Counted from the stretch's first letter, positions 15,411 to 24,704 are shown. The stretch is DNA of 35,107 nt from JAKQHY01 sp034429675 (GCA_034429675.1 DAOUFX010000323.1:1-35107), one strand, 5' to 3'. Made by a program: numbers and translations. Notes: generated from the sequence alone by a model not told the origin.

Positions 15411-16565
15411 TTATATTTCCGGCGCCAGTTTGAGGCGTCGAGTTTCCAGTTCGCGATACAGGGTTTGAGATATGACTTCGGGATGGTTTTTGAGCAAATC
15501 GTCTTCCGTGTCCAACGTCTGGCGCGCTATTTCCCAACGCCCCCAGACGAAATACATGTCGGCCAATTCACCTAATGTATTTGCATAGTTCGCTACATCT
15601 TCACGGCTTCGCCATTGTTCTAGAGCTCTTTGAAAACAACGTTCCGCTTCTGCGTATTGACTGAGTCGCGTATAAAGCATTCCCAGATTGTGACGCACGC
15701 GAGCCAGATCTGCCGTATGACCGATTCGAGCAAAGATCGTTTCGGCCAATATCAAATTGTGCTCGGACGTCTTTAAATCCCCCTGTTTTCTAAGTGCATT
15801 GCCAATATTCATATAAACTCTCGCCATACGGGTTTGATCTTGTATCTGTTGATAGTACTCAAGCGCACGGTGCAAATAGGTTAGCGCCTGTTTGCTGTCC
15901 TGCTGATAATTGTACAATGCTCCTAGATTATTCCAAACCAGGGCGCAGCCGACCAGGTGAGTTAATTGGACAAACAATGATTCGGCGCGATCAAAGTGCC
16001 GACGCGCCACTTCCCAGTCGCGTTGATCGAGATAAATCAACCCTACGGTGTTTTCCGTGTAGGCCACGCGCAGGGGATCGTTCAGGGTTTCAAATAGCGT
16101 TATGGCGTGTCCGCAGAGTATCTCGGCGCGCCAAAAAATCCTTTGTAACCGGTACAAATCCCCAAGATTGGAAAATGTCACCGCCAACATCTGCCGGTCT
16201 ATATGCCTGCACTTGCGCCATATCTCCCGGTAAGCAGCTATTGCCGCTTCATGATTTCCCCGTTGTTGCTGAATACTTCCCAACTTTATCAAAAATGCAG
16301 TCTCAGCTTTCTGGTCATTGTATTGGCGGGCATAGTACAGAAGGTATTCCAAAAATGTCCCCCATTCTGTCCAATAACCGCATCGCTCCATGTGTGGATG
16401 AAGCGCTAACGCCAGAGGTAACACAATGGGCCATGCATGGGGTGTCGCGGCGGCCATATCCAGGGCCTTCGCTGCACATTGGAGGTCTGCTTTGGCGAAT
16501 GGCTTGTCCGCGGGGAGCTGGTTTAAGTAATTCAGCCAGTATTGTCCGTTTGACAGAACAATCAT
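15411..16565 (-). CDS. TPR repeat protein paired with the NB-ARC gene
   Basis: This 384-aa soluble protein has about six to seven tetratricopeptide repeats from residue 95 to 350. Typical repeat cores such as AVTFSNLGDLYRLQ, AYTENTVGLIYLDQRDWEVARRHF and VRHNLGMLYTRLSQYAEAERCFQRAL are clear. Kinesin-light-chain-like TPR arrays of this kind form the sensor end of many STAND proteins. Here the array is a separate gene only 6 nt after the NB-ARC gene, so the pair looks like a split STAND protein or a gene fission. The ATG has GGTGA 7 nt upstream, overlapping the NB-ARC stop. Transcription likely ends at the hairpin directly after the stop. Confidence 0.87.
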   Translation of the reverse strand: MIVLSNGQYWLNYLNQLPADKPFAKADLQCAAKALDMAAATPHAWPIVLPLALALHPHMERCGYWTEWGTFLEYLLYYARQYNDQKAETAFLIKLGSIQQQRGNHEAAIAAYREIWRKCRHIDRQMLAVTFSNLGDLYRLQRIFWRAEILCGHAITLFETLNDPLRVAYTENTVGLIYLDQRDWEVARRHFDRAESLFVQLTHLVGCALVWNNLGALYNYQQDSKQALTYLHRALEYYQQIQDQTRMARVYMNIGNALRKQGDLKTSEHNLILAETIFARIGHTADLARVRHNLGMLYTRLSQYAEAERCFQRALEQWRSREDVANYANTLGELADMYFVWGRWEIARQTLDTEDDLLKNHPEVISQTLYRELETRRLKLAPEI

Positions 16566-16571
16566 TTCAGT

Positions 16572-17987
16572 TCACCAGTCTATATCTGGTTGTTGTGCAA
16601 TGAAATTTTGCGCCAGGGGGTGTAAAGCATACCGTCTTTCATCCAAACCGCCCAATACCGTCACCAGAGACAAAATGGTTAGGCGATGAAGACAGGCGGC
16701 GGTTTCATTAATACCCAGTGTGGTGATCCCGGCAATATGCTCCAAATTGCCGCCAACATCGGGAACGGCCAACATCACTTTCAGGACATAGCGGTGCTTG
16801 ACGTCCAACGTTTGCCAGGCATCTGCATAGATAAAAGACAACAATTTGTCAGCCGTGGAGTCCTGCACCTGCTTAAGGCGCTCCAAGATGGTGGGCAGGG
16901 TAAAAGTATGCATCTGGCCAATAATGAGTTTGGTGGCTAACGGATTGCCCTGGGTCAATTCATAAATTGCCGCCAATGTGGCCTCTGGCGACTGTGCCAA
17001 CTCCGGCAGGTTTTGGAGTTCCGCTTCATAGCGAATAAACGCCATGGTTTCAACCCGAGGTAAACCCAGCAACGGAAAAATGTATACACCGCTTTCGCCG
17101 CGCAGGGAATAGCGAGTAGTCAGCAAGAATTTGCTAGGATTAGTCAATTCGCGTAACTTATCGGCCAACAATCGGTAGTCCGGCAAGGTTTCTAGGTTGT
17201 CAATGATGACTAGACTGGGGTGTGATTGAAGATAAGCTTTCAATCCCAGCCATTTCTCATGATCGGATTGGCGCTTCAGACTCACCAACTCGAATTGTTC
17301 GATCAGACGATCTACTAACTCTGTGGGCGACAAGCCCGGCGGCGCCGGCAATGTTTCGATACTGCCGGGCAGACGAAAAAACCGTTGGCGGAAACTAATC
17401 CAGGCGATGTTATGGAAACAGACGCTGTAGGCCAGGTCGCGCGCGAGCGCATCGGCCAGGGTGGTTTTTCCGATGCCTCCCATCCCCTCCAAAGCCAGTA
17501 TCCAGGGGCTAGATGCGCTTTCTATTTTGGCGCGCAACTGCATTAACATTTCCGCCACTCCAAAAAGGCGGGTATAAGTGGGCGATTCCAGATGCGCTAT
17601 GCTTCGCTGTGCGAGAGAATGCCGCATGGCCATTTCCTGCTCCCAAATCACTTGTGCCAACTGGACAATGGCCGCACGTTGCCGCTGATAGACGCTGTCC
17701 TCCGTCTGATTAAGTCGGTATGCCACTGCTTGCGCGGTTTGCTGATCCAGGAAACGCCGTTGCAATAAATCGCTGGCTTCCGCATCTACCCGCTTCAACT
17801 GATCCAATCCATCCATCAGAATCTGGTTCGTGGTAAGGCGCGGGGAGACTTCCAACGTATCTGACGCCGAACGGGCAAGCACAAGTTCATTCAGCAATCC
17901 GCCACGAGACTGGCTGGACCAAGCTTTGAGAGCCTGGTGGATACGTTTGGAAAAATCCGAGGGTATAGCAGGAAAAGATTCGGTCAT
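16572..17987 (-). CDS. NB-ARC (STAND) ATPase with N-terminal sigma-region-4-like helix-turn-helix
   Basis: This 471-aa protein has an NB-ARC nucleotide-switch module. The P-loop is EGMGGIGKTT (Lys174), Walker B SLVIIDNLETL (Asp263), the RNBS-B-like sensor KFLLTTRYS (286-294) and a GLPL-type GNPLATKLI motif. Residues 74-115 (LLQRRFLDQQTAQAVAYRL, then NQTEDSVYQRQRAAI) resemble sigma-70 region 4 and should bind DNA or RNA polymerase. A winged-helix segment closes the chain, but no TPR array is present; that lies in the next gene. The ATG has AGAGGAA about 7 nt upstream. Just before it lie period-7 repeats (18005-18032). It is likely a transcription-linked STAND regulator. Confidence 0.88.
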   Translation of the reverse strand: MTESFPAIPSDFSKRIHQALKAWSSQSRGGLLNELVLARSASDTLEVSPRLTTNQILMDGLDQLKRVDAEASDLLQRRFLDQQTAQAVAYRLNQTEDSVYQRQRAAIVQLAQVIWEQEMAMRHSLAQRSIAHLESPTYTRLFGVAEMLMQLRAKIESASSPWILALEGMGGIGKTTLADALARDLAYSVCFHNIAWISFRQRFFRLPGSIETLPAPPGLSPTELVDRLIEQFELVSLKRQSDHEKWLGLKAYLQSHPSLVIIDNLETLPDYRLLADKLRELTNPSKFLLTTRYSLRGESGVYIFPLLGLPRVETMAFIRYEAELQNLPELAQSPEATLAAIYELTQGNPLATKLIIGQMHTFTLPTILERLKQVQDSTADKLLSFIYADAWQTLDVKHRYVLKVMLAVPDVGGNLEHIAGITTLGINETAACLHRLTILSLVTVLGGLDERRYALHPLAQNFIAQQPDIDW

Positions 17988-18004
17988 AAAAATTCCTCTT
18001 GAAA

Positions 18005-18032
18005 ATAGTCAAAAGTCACAGGTTCCAAGTCT
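18005..18032 (-). repeat. Degenerate heptanucleotide repeat (site A)
   Basis: Four units of exactly 7 nt lie upstream of the NB-ARC gene. In that gene's sense direction the units are of the form NRACTTN (agacttg, gaacctg, tgacttt, tgactat). The same family and period recur upstream of the kinase-like and Kelch genes, also in the sense direction. Confidence 0.45.
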
Positions 18033-18212
18033 TGTGATTTGCTTCAAAAATGTCCGCGCACTAGATAGCTTAAAAACTTATCATCTGAATTGTATCATAC
18101 TTGAGGTACGCGGAAAAGATCAGAAATCCACAGATTGCTGCGGAAACTGCCCGATATGGCAGAAGTTGTTCGGTTTTCTTTGCCCGGATGCAAGAATCCC
18201 GCGGATTGTATA

Positions 18213-18242
18213 TTGATCTACATAGACAAAATCCCGCATACT
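18213..18242 (+). promoter_or_regulatory. Candidate sigma-70 promoter for the vWA/tubulin block
   Basis: TTGATC (18213-18218), an 18-nt spacer and CATACT (18237-18242) match the consensus at four of six and five of six positions. Transcription would start near 18249, before both possible starts of the first gene. Confidence 0.35.
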
Positions 18243-18295
18243 AAAACGTGGGACAAAATAACTAATAGGATGGGTACGATTTCCAGGTTTGTAGA

Positions 18296-18811
18296 ATGTT
18301 AGAAAGGGGTGTAAAATTGAGCTTGAAGGAAACTCCTCAAAAGCGTTCGCTTATTTTGGTGGCAGATGGGTTCGATGAAATTGAAGTTATTTTAATTTTG
18401 AATACACTAAGAAGAGCAGGTATCTGTGTAAAAAGTGTGGGGCTAACCAGCGGCCTCATCCACAGTGCTCATGGGATTCTTTTGATGCCCGATTTTGCGC
18501 TGACAGACCTGGAGCGTATCATAGATATTTCCTCAGTAGAACTGGTATTCCTGCCCGGCGGAGAATGCCATCTGGCAAAACTTGAGCCAGATCCGCGTAT
18601 CCATCGTCTGCTACGCCAGGTGGTAGCACAGCAAGGTTTTATTGCAAGTGACAATTATGGTAAACACATATTGAAGGCTGCATTAGAATTCAATGACGCT
18701 GTAGAAGACACCGAAAGGGAACAAATGCTTGTGCACTACCCATCAGAACAAACAGTTGATCAGTTCGCGCAGAGTTTAGCACATAAGTTGGAGCGATCGG
18801 TTCGATTGTAA
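18296..18811 (+). CDS. DJ-1/PfpI-like protein lacking the nucleophilic cysteine
   Basis: This protein of up to 171 aa has the DJ-1/PfpI opening (SLILVADGFDEIEVILILNTLRRAG) with the conserved Glu28, the PGG loop (LVFLPGGE) and the helix leading to the elbow. At the elbow, where active members read A-x-C-x-G, it has IASDNYGKHIL, so the cysteine is replaced by Asn120. The segment that normally carries the second conserved loop is shortened, and the chain passes quickly to a final helix (VDQFAQSLAHKL). It is probably a non-catalytic binding or sensor protein. An in-frame TTG at 18317 with AAAGGGG before it is a better-supplied start than ATG 18296. It precedes the vWA gene by 38 nt. Confidence 0.75.
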   Translation: MLERGVKLSLKETPQKRSLILVADGFDEIEVILILNTLRRAGICVKSVGLTSGLIHSAHGILLMPDFALTDLERIIDISSVELVFLPGGECHLAKLEPDPRIHRLLRQVVAQQGFIASDNYGKHILKAALEFNDAVEDTEREQMLVHYPSEQTVDQFAQSLAHKLERSVRL

Positions 18812-18849
18812 GGCTTTATTTGTTAATATATCTACGCCAGGAGGCAACT

Positions 18850-21198
18850 ATGCATTCATTAAAACCAACCATCCTCTTATTGTTTAGGACCTTAATGATC
18901 TTTACGCTGGTATTTTGCCATTTACCTCTTCAGCCGGTCGCGGCGCAAGCCGCCGATGATCGCAAGCCCATAGACATGATGCTCGTGGTAGACAATTCTT
19001 GCAGCATGTTCCCTGCCGACAGAATTGTAGCCGGTTGCGAAGTCTGGGGCAATGACCCTGATTTTCTGCGCATTGTCGGCGTCAATTTATTTGTCGCGCG
19101 ACTGGGATTTGCCGAGGTCAACGAGTTGGAATACCAGGCCGGGGTGATCAGCCTGGGCCGCGCCGCGACTTTGGTGGCGCCGTTGCAACCGGTCAGCGGC
19201 GCGCGTGATGCGATTGCTCGATTAATTGCCGATCCGGCCCCTGAACTTGCTACCAATATGATAGAGGCTATCAAACTGGCTTATCAGGAATTGCGCACCT
19301 CGCCTGCTCGCCGCACGGCTAACCTTCCTGCCGTGGTCTTGATGACTGATGGTCGCCCTTATCCCGAAGCAGGGCAAAGCGATGCGGAGATCGAACAACT
19401 GGTGAGCGCCAATCCTGATATCCCATTTTTCATTATGCTGTTACAAGACCCCAATGACGAAGATTATGAAAAATATGTGCGCTTCTGGGAGCAGATGCAA
19501 ACACGCTACGAGCACATCTTCACCTATCGCATCACCGACCGCAACCAGATTGATAGCACTTACAACCGCATTATCGCTCAACTGCAAAATACTATCCCGG
19601 ACGAGAGCGGCACGTTGGTTACACCGGGCGCGCCTTATCAATTTTTCGTCAGCAAATGTGTACAAGAGATTGTGATCACAGTGCAACACGAAACGAGCGA
19701 TGACAAAGGGATGGTATCAGTGCAGGACTCAAAACGCAATACCGTTGAACTGGATACAACACCCGGCGTCAAGCGCTTCCGGGGGTCCGATAATCCGGTA
19801 GAAGTCATCTCCATCGGTGTGGCGCGACTAACCGATGATCTGAAAGGCGATGTGTGGACCATTGAATCGGATAAGCCGGTGAAGGTCCACCTGGACCGTC
19901 GTGGCGCCTATAGCATCCACTTTGAAGCGCCCGAAGTGAGCCTGACCGAGATTACCAACATCTATCTGACAGCTGAACGACAAACCCCCAACCGTGAGTT
20001 CGCCATTCGCTTTACGCTTTCCAGCGATTGTTATGGCAGTGAGCCGCAACCGATATGGGGCGATGTGATCACACCTGATGGGCTCCAGACCTCCTTGCGG
20101 ATTCCCGAAACCCTTGCGCCCGACAGCGGCGGCGTCTACGAAATACGTTTTGATTTCGCCGGCGAGTACCCTGCAATTTTGGAAACACCCGGTCGTTTTA
20201 TTTTCATCCTGAATGCCGGTTCTGCTTTGGGAGACGATGCTGACGCTACCGGCGAGCGTATCCCCATTGCCACCGCGCGTTTGATTGTGGATGTGGCGCG
20301 TGCGCCGTATATCACCGACATTGCGCCTTCGCCGCTGGTGTGCGGCGGCGCCAACTCTGAAATAACGGTGAATATCGCCGACTATGATCTGGCCGTAGCC
20401 GACAGTATCCAGGTGCGCGCGTTTGGCGGCGGTCAGGAAGTCCAACTGACCACTACGTCTCCGGGGGTATTCAGCGGCGATCTTTCGGCGCTTTACGCGG
20501 CACTATCATCCGGGGTCGCCTGCGACAACACCGTTGATGCCACCTTGCGCTTGCGCCTGAGCTCGCAACTCAAAGAGGGGACTATGTCATCGGCCGAGCG
20601 GAATGTGCCGGTACAGGTGGCGTCCGCTACCTGCACTCCTATGCCTACGACCACCCCAACGCCTACACCCACACCGCCGCCTACACCCACGCCCTGTCCC
20701 GATAGTGACGGGGACGGTCTCAACGACTGCGGCGCGGACCAATGCCCCGACCAGCCCGGCATCCTGCAACTGCAAGGCTGTCCCTGGTGGCCGTATTTGG
20801 TGGGTGGGATTCTTGGGTTGGGGTTGCTGGCCTTTATTATCTTTTGGCTTATCCCGTGGACTAAAGTGCATACTTGTTGCCCGCCCCCCAAAGGTTATGT
20901 GCTGGTCTGTCGTGCAGGTAAGACCGAAAAGGGGCCGCTCTCTACTTATACCGTGGGGATGAGCCGCCGCAAACGGAAAATAACGATTGGCGGTGATCGC
21001 AAGAAAGCAGACATTTATGTCAAGGACCTCAAGCCGGTGGAATTCTACGTCATTCAAGACGGTAATGACGTCAAAATCTTCGACGCCGAGAAAAATACAC
21101 TCAAAGTAATTTTCCGAGATACGGTTGCAGATGTAACCACCAGCGTCGCGGAAGTCAAATTGCGCATCGGATTAGATCAAACTAAACTCAAGTGTTAA
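18850..21198 (+). CDS. Membrane-anchored von Willebrand factor A protein with FHA-like tail
   Basis: ATG 18850 is chosen because AGGAGG lies 6-7 nt upstream; the frame is open 10 more codons. The 782-aa product has a signal peptide (MHSLKPTILLLF to VAAQA), then a vWA domain (about 41-235) with an intact MIDAS DNSCS (48-52) and the later TDGRP motif. Beta-rich domains follow, then a Thr/Pro linker (about 594-612), one thrombospondin-3-like calcium repeat (DSDGDGLNDCGADQCPD), one membrane helix (about 648-670) and a 112-residue cytoplasmic tail. The tail (ITIGGDRKKADIYVKDLKPVE) resembles an FHA fold but lacks the usual SxxH phosphothreonine site. It probably binds an external ligand and signals inward. 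The next gene is 29 nt away. Confidence 0.88.
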   Translation: MHSLKPTILLLFRTLMIFTLVFCHLPLQPVAAQAADDRKPIDMMLVVDNSCSMFPADRIVAGCEVWGNDPDFLRIVGVNLFVARLGFAEVNELEYQAGVISLGRAATLVAPLQPVSGARDAIARLIADPAPELATNMIEAIKLAYQELRTSPARRTANLPAVVLMTDGRPYPEAGQSDAEIEQLVSANPDIPFFIMLLQDPNDEDYEKYVRFWEQMQTRYEHIFTYRITDRNQIDSTYNRIIAQLQNTIPDESGTLVTPGAPYQFFVSKCVQEIVITVQHETSDDKGMVSVQDSKRNTVELDTTPGVKRFRGSDNPVEVISIGVARLTDDLKGDVWTIESDKPVKVHLDRRGAYSIHFEAPEVSLTEITNIYLTAERQTPNREFAIRFTLSSDCYGSEPQPIWGDVITPDGLQTSLRIPETLAPDSGGVYEIRFDFAGEYPAILETPGRFIFILNAGSALGDDADATGERIPIATARLIVDVARAPYITDIAPSPLVCGGANSEITVNIADYDLAVADSIQVRAFGGGQEVQLTTTSPGVFSGDLSALYAALSSGVACDNTVDATLRLRLSSQLKEGTMSSAERNVPVQVASATCTPMPTTTPTPTPTPPPTPTPCPDSDGDGLNDCGADQCPDQPGILQLQGCPWWPYLVGGILGLGLLAFIIFWLIPWTKVHTCCPPPKGYVLVCRAGKTEKGPLSTYTVGMSRRKRKITIGGDRKKADIYVKDLKPVEFYVIQDGNDVKIFDAEKNTLKVIFRDTVADVTTSVAEVKLRIGLDQTKLKC

Positions 21199-21227
21199 CC
21201 TGTTCAACTTAGAAAGGAGTACAAGAG

Positions 21228-24200
21228 ATGCCGAAACGAGTCTTAGCCATTGGAGTTGGCGGTTCTGGAAAGGCCGCCCTGACCATTCTCAAAGAGCGTC
21301 TGGAAGAAACCTATGGCCAGGTGCCGGAGAACGTGGTGTTGTTGTCGTTGGATACCGACGATTTGCGGGATGTGGATACGTTTGCCGGCACGCAACTCGC
21401 GGGGCAGACCGACGACCGGGGGCGCAATCCGGAGTTCCGCCACGTCGTCAGTCGTCCCGGCGTCACGATGGACACCATCTTTGCCGATATGGCCGCCGGG
21501 CGCAGTCTATCGTATATGAACTGGCTGGAAAAAGAGAAACTATCGCACATCCTCGGCCCCTCCGAAAGAGACATTCGCGGCGGCGCGCAGCAACGTCGTC
21601 CGGTGGGACGTGTGGCCCTGTTTCAACGGTGGGATAGCCCCATTTACTCCTCCATTGTTAGCGCCATTGGACAAATGTACGGCGATGACTCAGAAGAAGA
21701 AAAAGCAGTGGATGCGGTCAAAATCGAACAGAGCAAGCGCCAGATTTTCATCATCGGCTCAGTGGCCGGCGGTACCGGTTCTGGATTCGTTGTGGATGTC
21801 GCCAACCTTGTTGGTCATGCCAAACAGTCCAATTCCAAGTGGCAATCCCTGGATGTCTCGGCCATCATCGTGTTGCCCGATGCTTTCAGTTCCTACACCA
21901 CTATGATGAACGATCCGACGAATCTCAAGCCTAACACCTATGCGGCACTGCGTGAGTTGGATCGCTTCGTGCGCACCCACAGTAACATGCTACCTTATAT
22001 GGTGCGTTACGGCGAGGATCTGCGTTCCATCACCTGGAGCACCAACCAACCGGTAGATCATATTTACCTGGTGGATACCACGTGCCCCAGCGCCGCCGGT
22101 GATATGGATTTGAGTGGCAACCCTATGCGTGGCGTTTTCCCTATCATCTCCGACTTTGTAATGGCGCACATTGATCAAACTCTGGGCGACGCCCTGGCCA
22201 GTATGCGCTCCAATGCTGGTTTGCACTATGGCAAGGAAGAAGGCTGGCAATATAGCAGCTTCAACGTTTATACCTATATCTTACCGGTGGATGACATCAT
22301 CGAGAGTTTTTCCTATCGCTTCCTGCAAGAACTGCTGCGCCGGCAATATCTCCCCATTCCGGACAAAAAGGCGCAGGCGCAGGTTGATCTGGCCGCTTCC
22401 AAAGAGGTGGAACGTGTGTTCGCCGATACCAACGTGGGTGGGCGCGTCAATCCTGGCGTGGTACAGAAGGCGATTGTGGCTACTAAAAAAGTAGATCCGG
22501 AAACGCCCGATATGAGCTGGTCCGGGTTGTTCAACATGATTGCGCTCTCCGAAGGCGCCTTTGCTGAAGATTACCAGACCATTCAACAGTGGATGGACTA
22601 TCTCTATGGCGGCTTGATTGCTACGAAAGACGGCGAGTACAAACAGGAAAGCTTTGACGATGGGTACACCCGCCTCATCAACTTTAGCGACCAGTTCATG
22701 GACGATTGCCTGGGGCCGCAATACGACCCTGACGACGAGGAGGCCCGCGAGGGAGGGCAATGGGACATCATTTTGGCCCGTTACCGCGACGCGCTGCGCT
22801 TGCGCTTTTCCGAAGCACTGGATGCGGAGATTATGAATATCCTGAATCGCCGCGACCCCCGCTCCAAAGTTTTGGTTGAGTCGCAACTGCCCACCGCGCG
22901 CGCCGTCGTTGCCGCACTGAAAGATCGTCTGGTCAGCTTCAAGACTGTGTTGGAAGACGAATACCGCCGATCTGAAACCGAGACTCGCTTGCGGCAGTCC
23001 GGCGAGGAGCTGCGTAACGCCATTGGCTGGATGCAGGATACCCGCAGCGACTCTGGCGGTCTATTCCCCAAAAAATCCAAACCGCGTCAAGCGCAGGATT
23101 CCTACATCAGTTGGTTTAGCGAAAAGATGAACTTGTTGCTGCATCGCCGCATCTATCGCGTGGTGTTGGATGTATTGAATGCGCTCGGCGCGGGCGAGGT
23201 GGATCAGAGCGGCAATTTGAGTGTGGTGGATCAAACGGCACATGAGCTGGAAGCCTGGCAAGGTACTTTGCAGGAAGCCAGTAAAATTCTCCAGAACTGG
23301 TCGCGCGAGCACGAGAACAACCGCCGCGAAAAGCGCCAGATCAAGGTACGCCGTTATCTCACCAGCCCGGAGTTTGAGGACCAGTTGTACCGGCAGCCGG
23401 AGCACGTTGATTTTGTGGCGACGCAGGTGTTGGGCGAGGTGCGCGGCGCCAAAGGGCTGACCTGGGAGCGCAAGGATGACACCGTACCTCTGAACTACAA
23501 AATGGTCAGTATGTGGGCGCAGGAGGCCAAAGGGCCTGAGGACATCGCCCGAAAATTCTTCGTCGGTTGCAAGGGACTGTTCCAGGTGGTACGCGAAAAT
23601 GTCTCCGTCGCAGACCGTATTGCCGTGGAGTTCAAATCTCACGCCAGCTTTACCAATGTTGTGGGACAGGTTAATGAACCGTTTTTGCGCTACAATCCTT
23701 CGACCAATGGCAAATCTATGGGCCACGAACGCTACATTTCCTTCAACCTTGCCCGGGCGGCTACGGAGGAAGCGCGAGAATTCCTGGATCGCGCGCGAGC
23801 CATTTTGGGCGATCAGGGGCGCACGGTGGATGTTGCCGCCGAGAGCAATGTCGCCTGTACTGTTGTTGAGGTGGCGCGCGGCGTCAAACTACGCGCGGTG
23901 GATCAATTCATCGCTTGCGAGAACGATTATCGTGTCAAACTGGACCGCGGTAAGGAGAGCATCCACCTCTTCCCTGAAGAGCAAATCGTGACCGACTATG
24001 AGAACAAGATTGAGAAGTTGGGCGAGCCGGAAAACCGTTTGCGCCCGCTTTCGCCCGAGCTGGTCATTGCTATGGGCAACGAGGATAAACTCAAGGTCTT
24101 TACCCTGGCTTGTGCCTATGGCCTGATCACCGAGGGGTTGTACTACGATGCCGAAACCGGTGTAGAAACCACCGAGGTTTATCTTGATTTGCGCAACCAC

Positions 24201-24701
24201 GGGGGGCGGTTAATGCCGTTGAGTGAGAGCCGTCGCCTGCGCCAGTTGGATAAGAATTTCGACGTGGTGCCGCCTGAGGGGCAAACTGCGAGGCGTTACC
24301 TGAATGCCCTGCAAAATTTCGTCCTCAAAGCTACACAGAAACCCGGCGTGCCGGATTCGATGATTACCACATTGGTGGATACTTTGACTCGTTTGGGCGT
24401 TGATCTGGGGCATATCCAAAATCCATTCTCTTTGACTTTGCGAACGATCAGTGAGGCATTACGGAATGTGACGGATGCGCTTGACTCAGATGGAGATAAA
24501 CAACAACCGGATACCAAGCGGCAGGCGATCAATGCACAACATCGTATCGAAAAGCTGAGCGCCTTCTGCAATGGCCGCGTGGCCGAATTCAAGAAACAGG
24601 CTGCCACACAGCGCGTCTACGATATGGCGACGGTCATGCATCTCATTCTCAACGCCGAGATCGGACGGCTGACCGAAATCGCCCGGAAGGCAGGGAACTG
24701 A
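21228..24701 (+). CDS. Tubulin/FtsZ-like protein (Tubulin_2 type), 1157 aa
   Basis: The N-terminal 400 residues carry tubulin/FtsZ superfamily features. A glycine-rich T1-like loop GVGGSGK (9-15) follows the first strand, LLSLDTDD (38-45) fits the next loops, and SVAGGTGSG (178-186) is the T4 signature that binds the nucleotide phosphates. NTYAALRELDRF (241-252) is typical of the Tubulin_2 family. The other 750 residues are mostly helical and charged, without membrane segments, and are far longer than FtsZ or TubZ tails. It likely binds GTP and could polymerise or act as a switch in the cytoplasm. The ATG has AAAGGAG 8 nt upstream. The gene lies directly between the membrane vWA gene and the propeller gene (3-nt gap). 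Confidence 0.88.
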   Translation: MPKRVLAIGVGGSGKAALTILKERLEETYGQVPENVVLLSLDTDDLRDVDTFAGTQLAGQTDDRGRNPEFRHVVSRPGVTMDTIFADMAAGRSLSYMNWLEKEKLSHILGPSERDIRGGAQQRRPVGRVALFQRWDSPIYSSIVSAIGQMYGDDSEEEKAVDAVKIEQSKRQIFIIGSVAGGTGSGFVVDVANLVGHAKQSNSKWQSLDVSAIIVLPDAFSSYTTMMNDPTNLKPNTYAALRELDRFVRTHSNMLPYMVRYGEDLRSITWSTNQPVDHIYLVDTTCPSAAGDMDLSGNPMRGVFPIISDFVMAHIDQTLGDALASMRSNAGLHYGKEEGWQYSSFNVYTYILPVDDIIESFSYRFLQELLRRQYLPIPDKKAQAQVDLAASKEVERVFADTNVGGRVNPGVVQKAIVATKKVDPETPDMSWSGLFNMIALSEGAFAEDYQTIQQWMDYLYGGLIATKDGEYKQESFDDGYTRLINFSDQFMDDCLGPQYDPDDEEAREGGQWDIILARYRDALRLRFSEALDAEIMNILNRRDPRSKVLVESQLPTARAVVAALKDRLVSFKTVLEDEYRRSETETRLRQSGEELRNAIGWMQDTRSDSGGLFPKKSKPRQAQDSYISWFSEKMNLLLHRRIYRVVLDVLNALGAGEVDQSGNLSVVDQTAHELEAWQGTLQEASKILQNWSREHENNRREKRQIKVRRYLTSPEFEDQLYRQPEHVDFVATQVLGEVRGAKGLTWERKDDTVPLNYKMVSMWAQEAKGPEDIARKFFVGCKGLFQVVRENVSVADRIAVEFKSHASFTNVVGQVNEPFLRYNPSTNGKSMGHERYISFNLARAATEEAREFLDRARAILGDQGRTVDVAAESNVACTVVEVARGVKLRAVDQFIACENDYRVKLDRGKESIHLFPEEQIVTDYENKIEKLGEPENRLRPLSPELVIAMGNEDKLKVFTLACAYGLITEGLYYDAETGVETTEVYLDLRNHGGRLMPLSESRRLRQLDKNFDVVPPEGQTARRYLNALQNFVLKATQKPGVPDSMITTLVDTLTRLGVDLGHIQNPFSLTLRTISEALRNVTDALDSDGDKQQPDTKRQAINAQHRIEKLSAFCNGRVAEFKKQAATQRVYDMATVMHLILNAEIGRLTEIARKAGN

Positions 24702-24704
24702 ACC

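Larger units (their letters stand above)
17988..18295. other. Divergent intergenic region between NB-ARC and DJ-1-like genes
   Basis: This 308-nt spacer holds no convincing gene. It contains period-7 repeats next to the NB-ARC start (18005-18032), a possible minus-strand -10 box in the stretch GTATGATACAAT (about 18087-18102), and a candidate plus-strand promoter (18213-18242) for the long downstream block. Confidence 0.45.

Noticed and set aside
15794..16603. Plus-strand open frame of about 269 codons over the TPR gene
   Set aside because: The opposite strand encodes clear TPR repeats. The plus-strand translation is rich in Pro/Ser/Cys with no domain.
20640..20700. Plus-strand tandem repeat as a non-coding satellite
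   Set aside because: It encodes the Thr/Pro linker of the vWA protein in frame. The similar stretch at 30600-30740 does the same in the NBR1/TSP3 protein.
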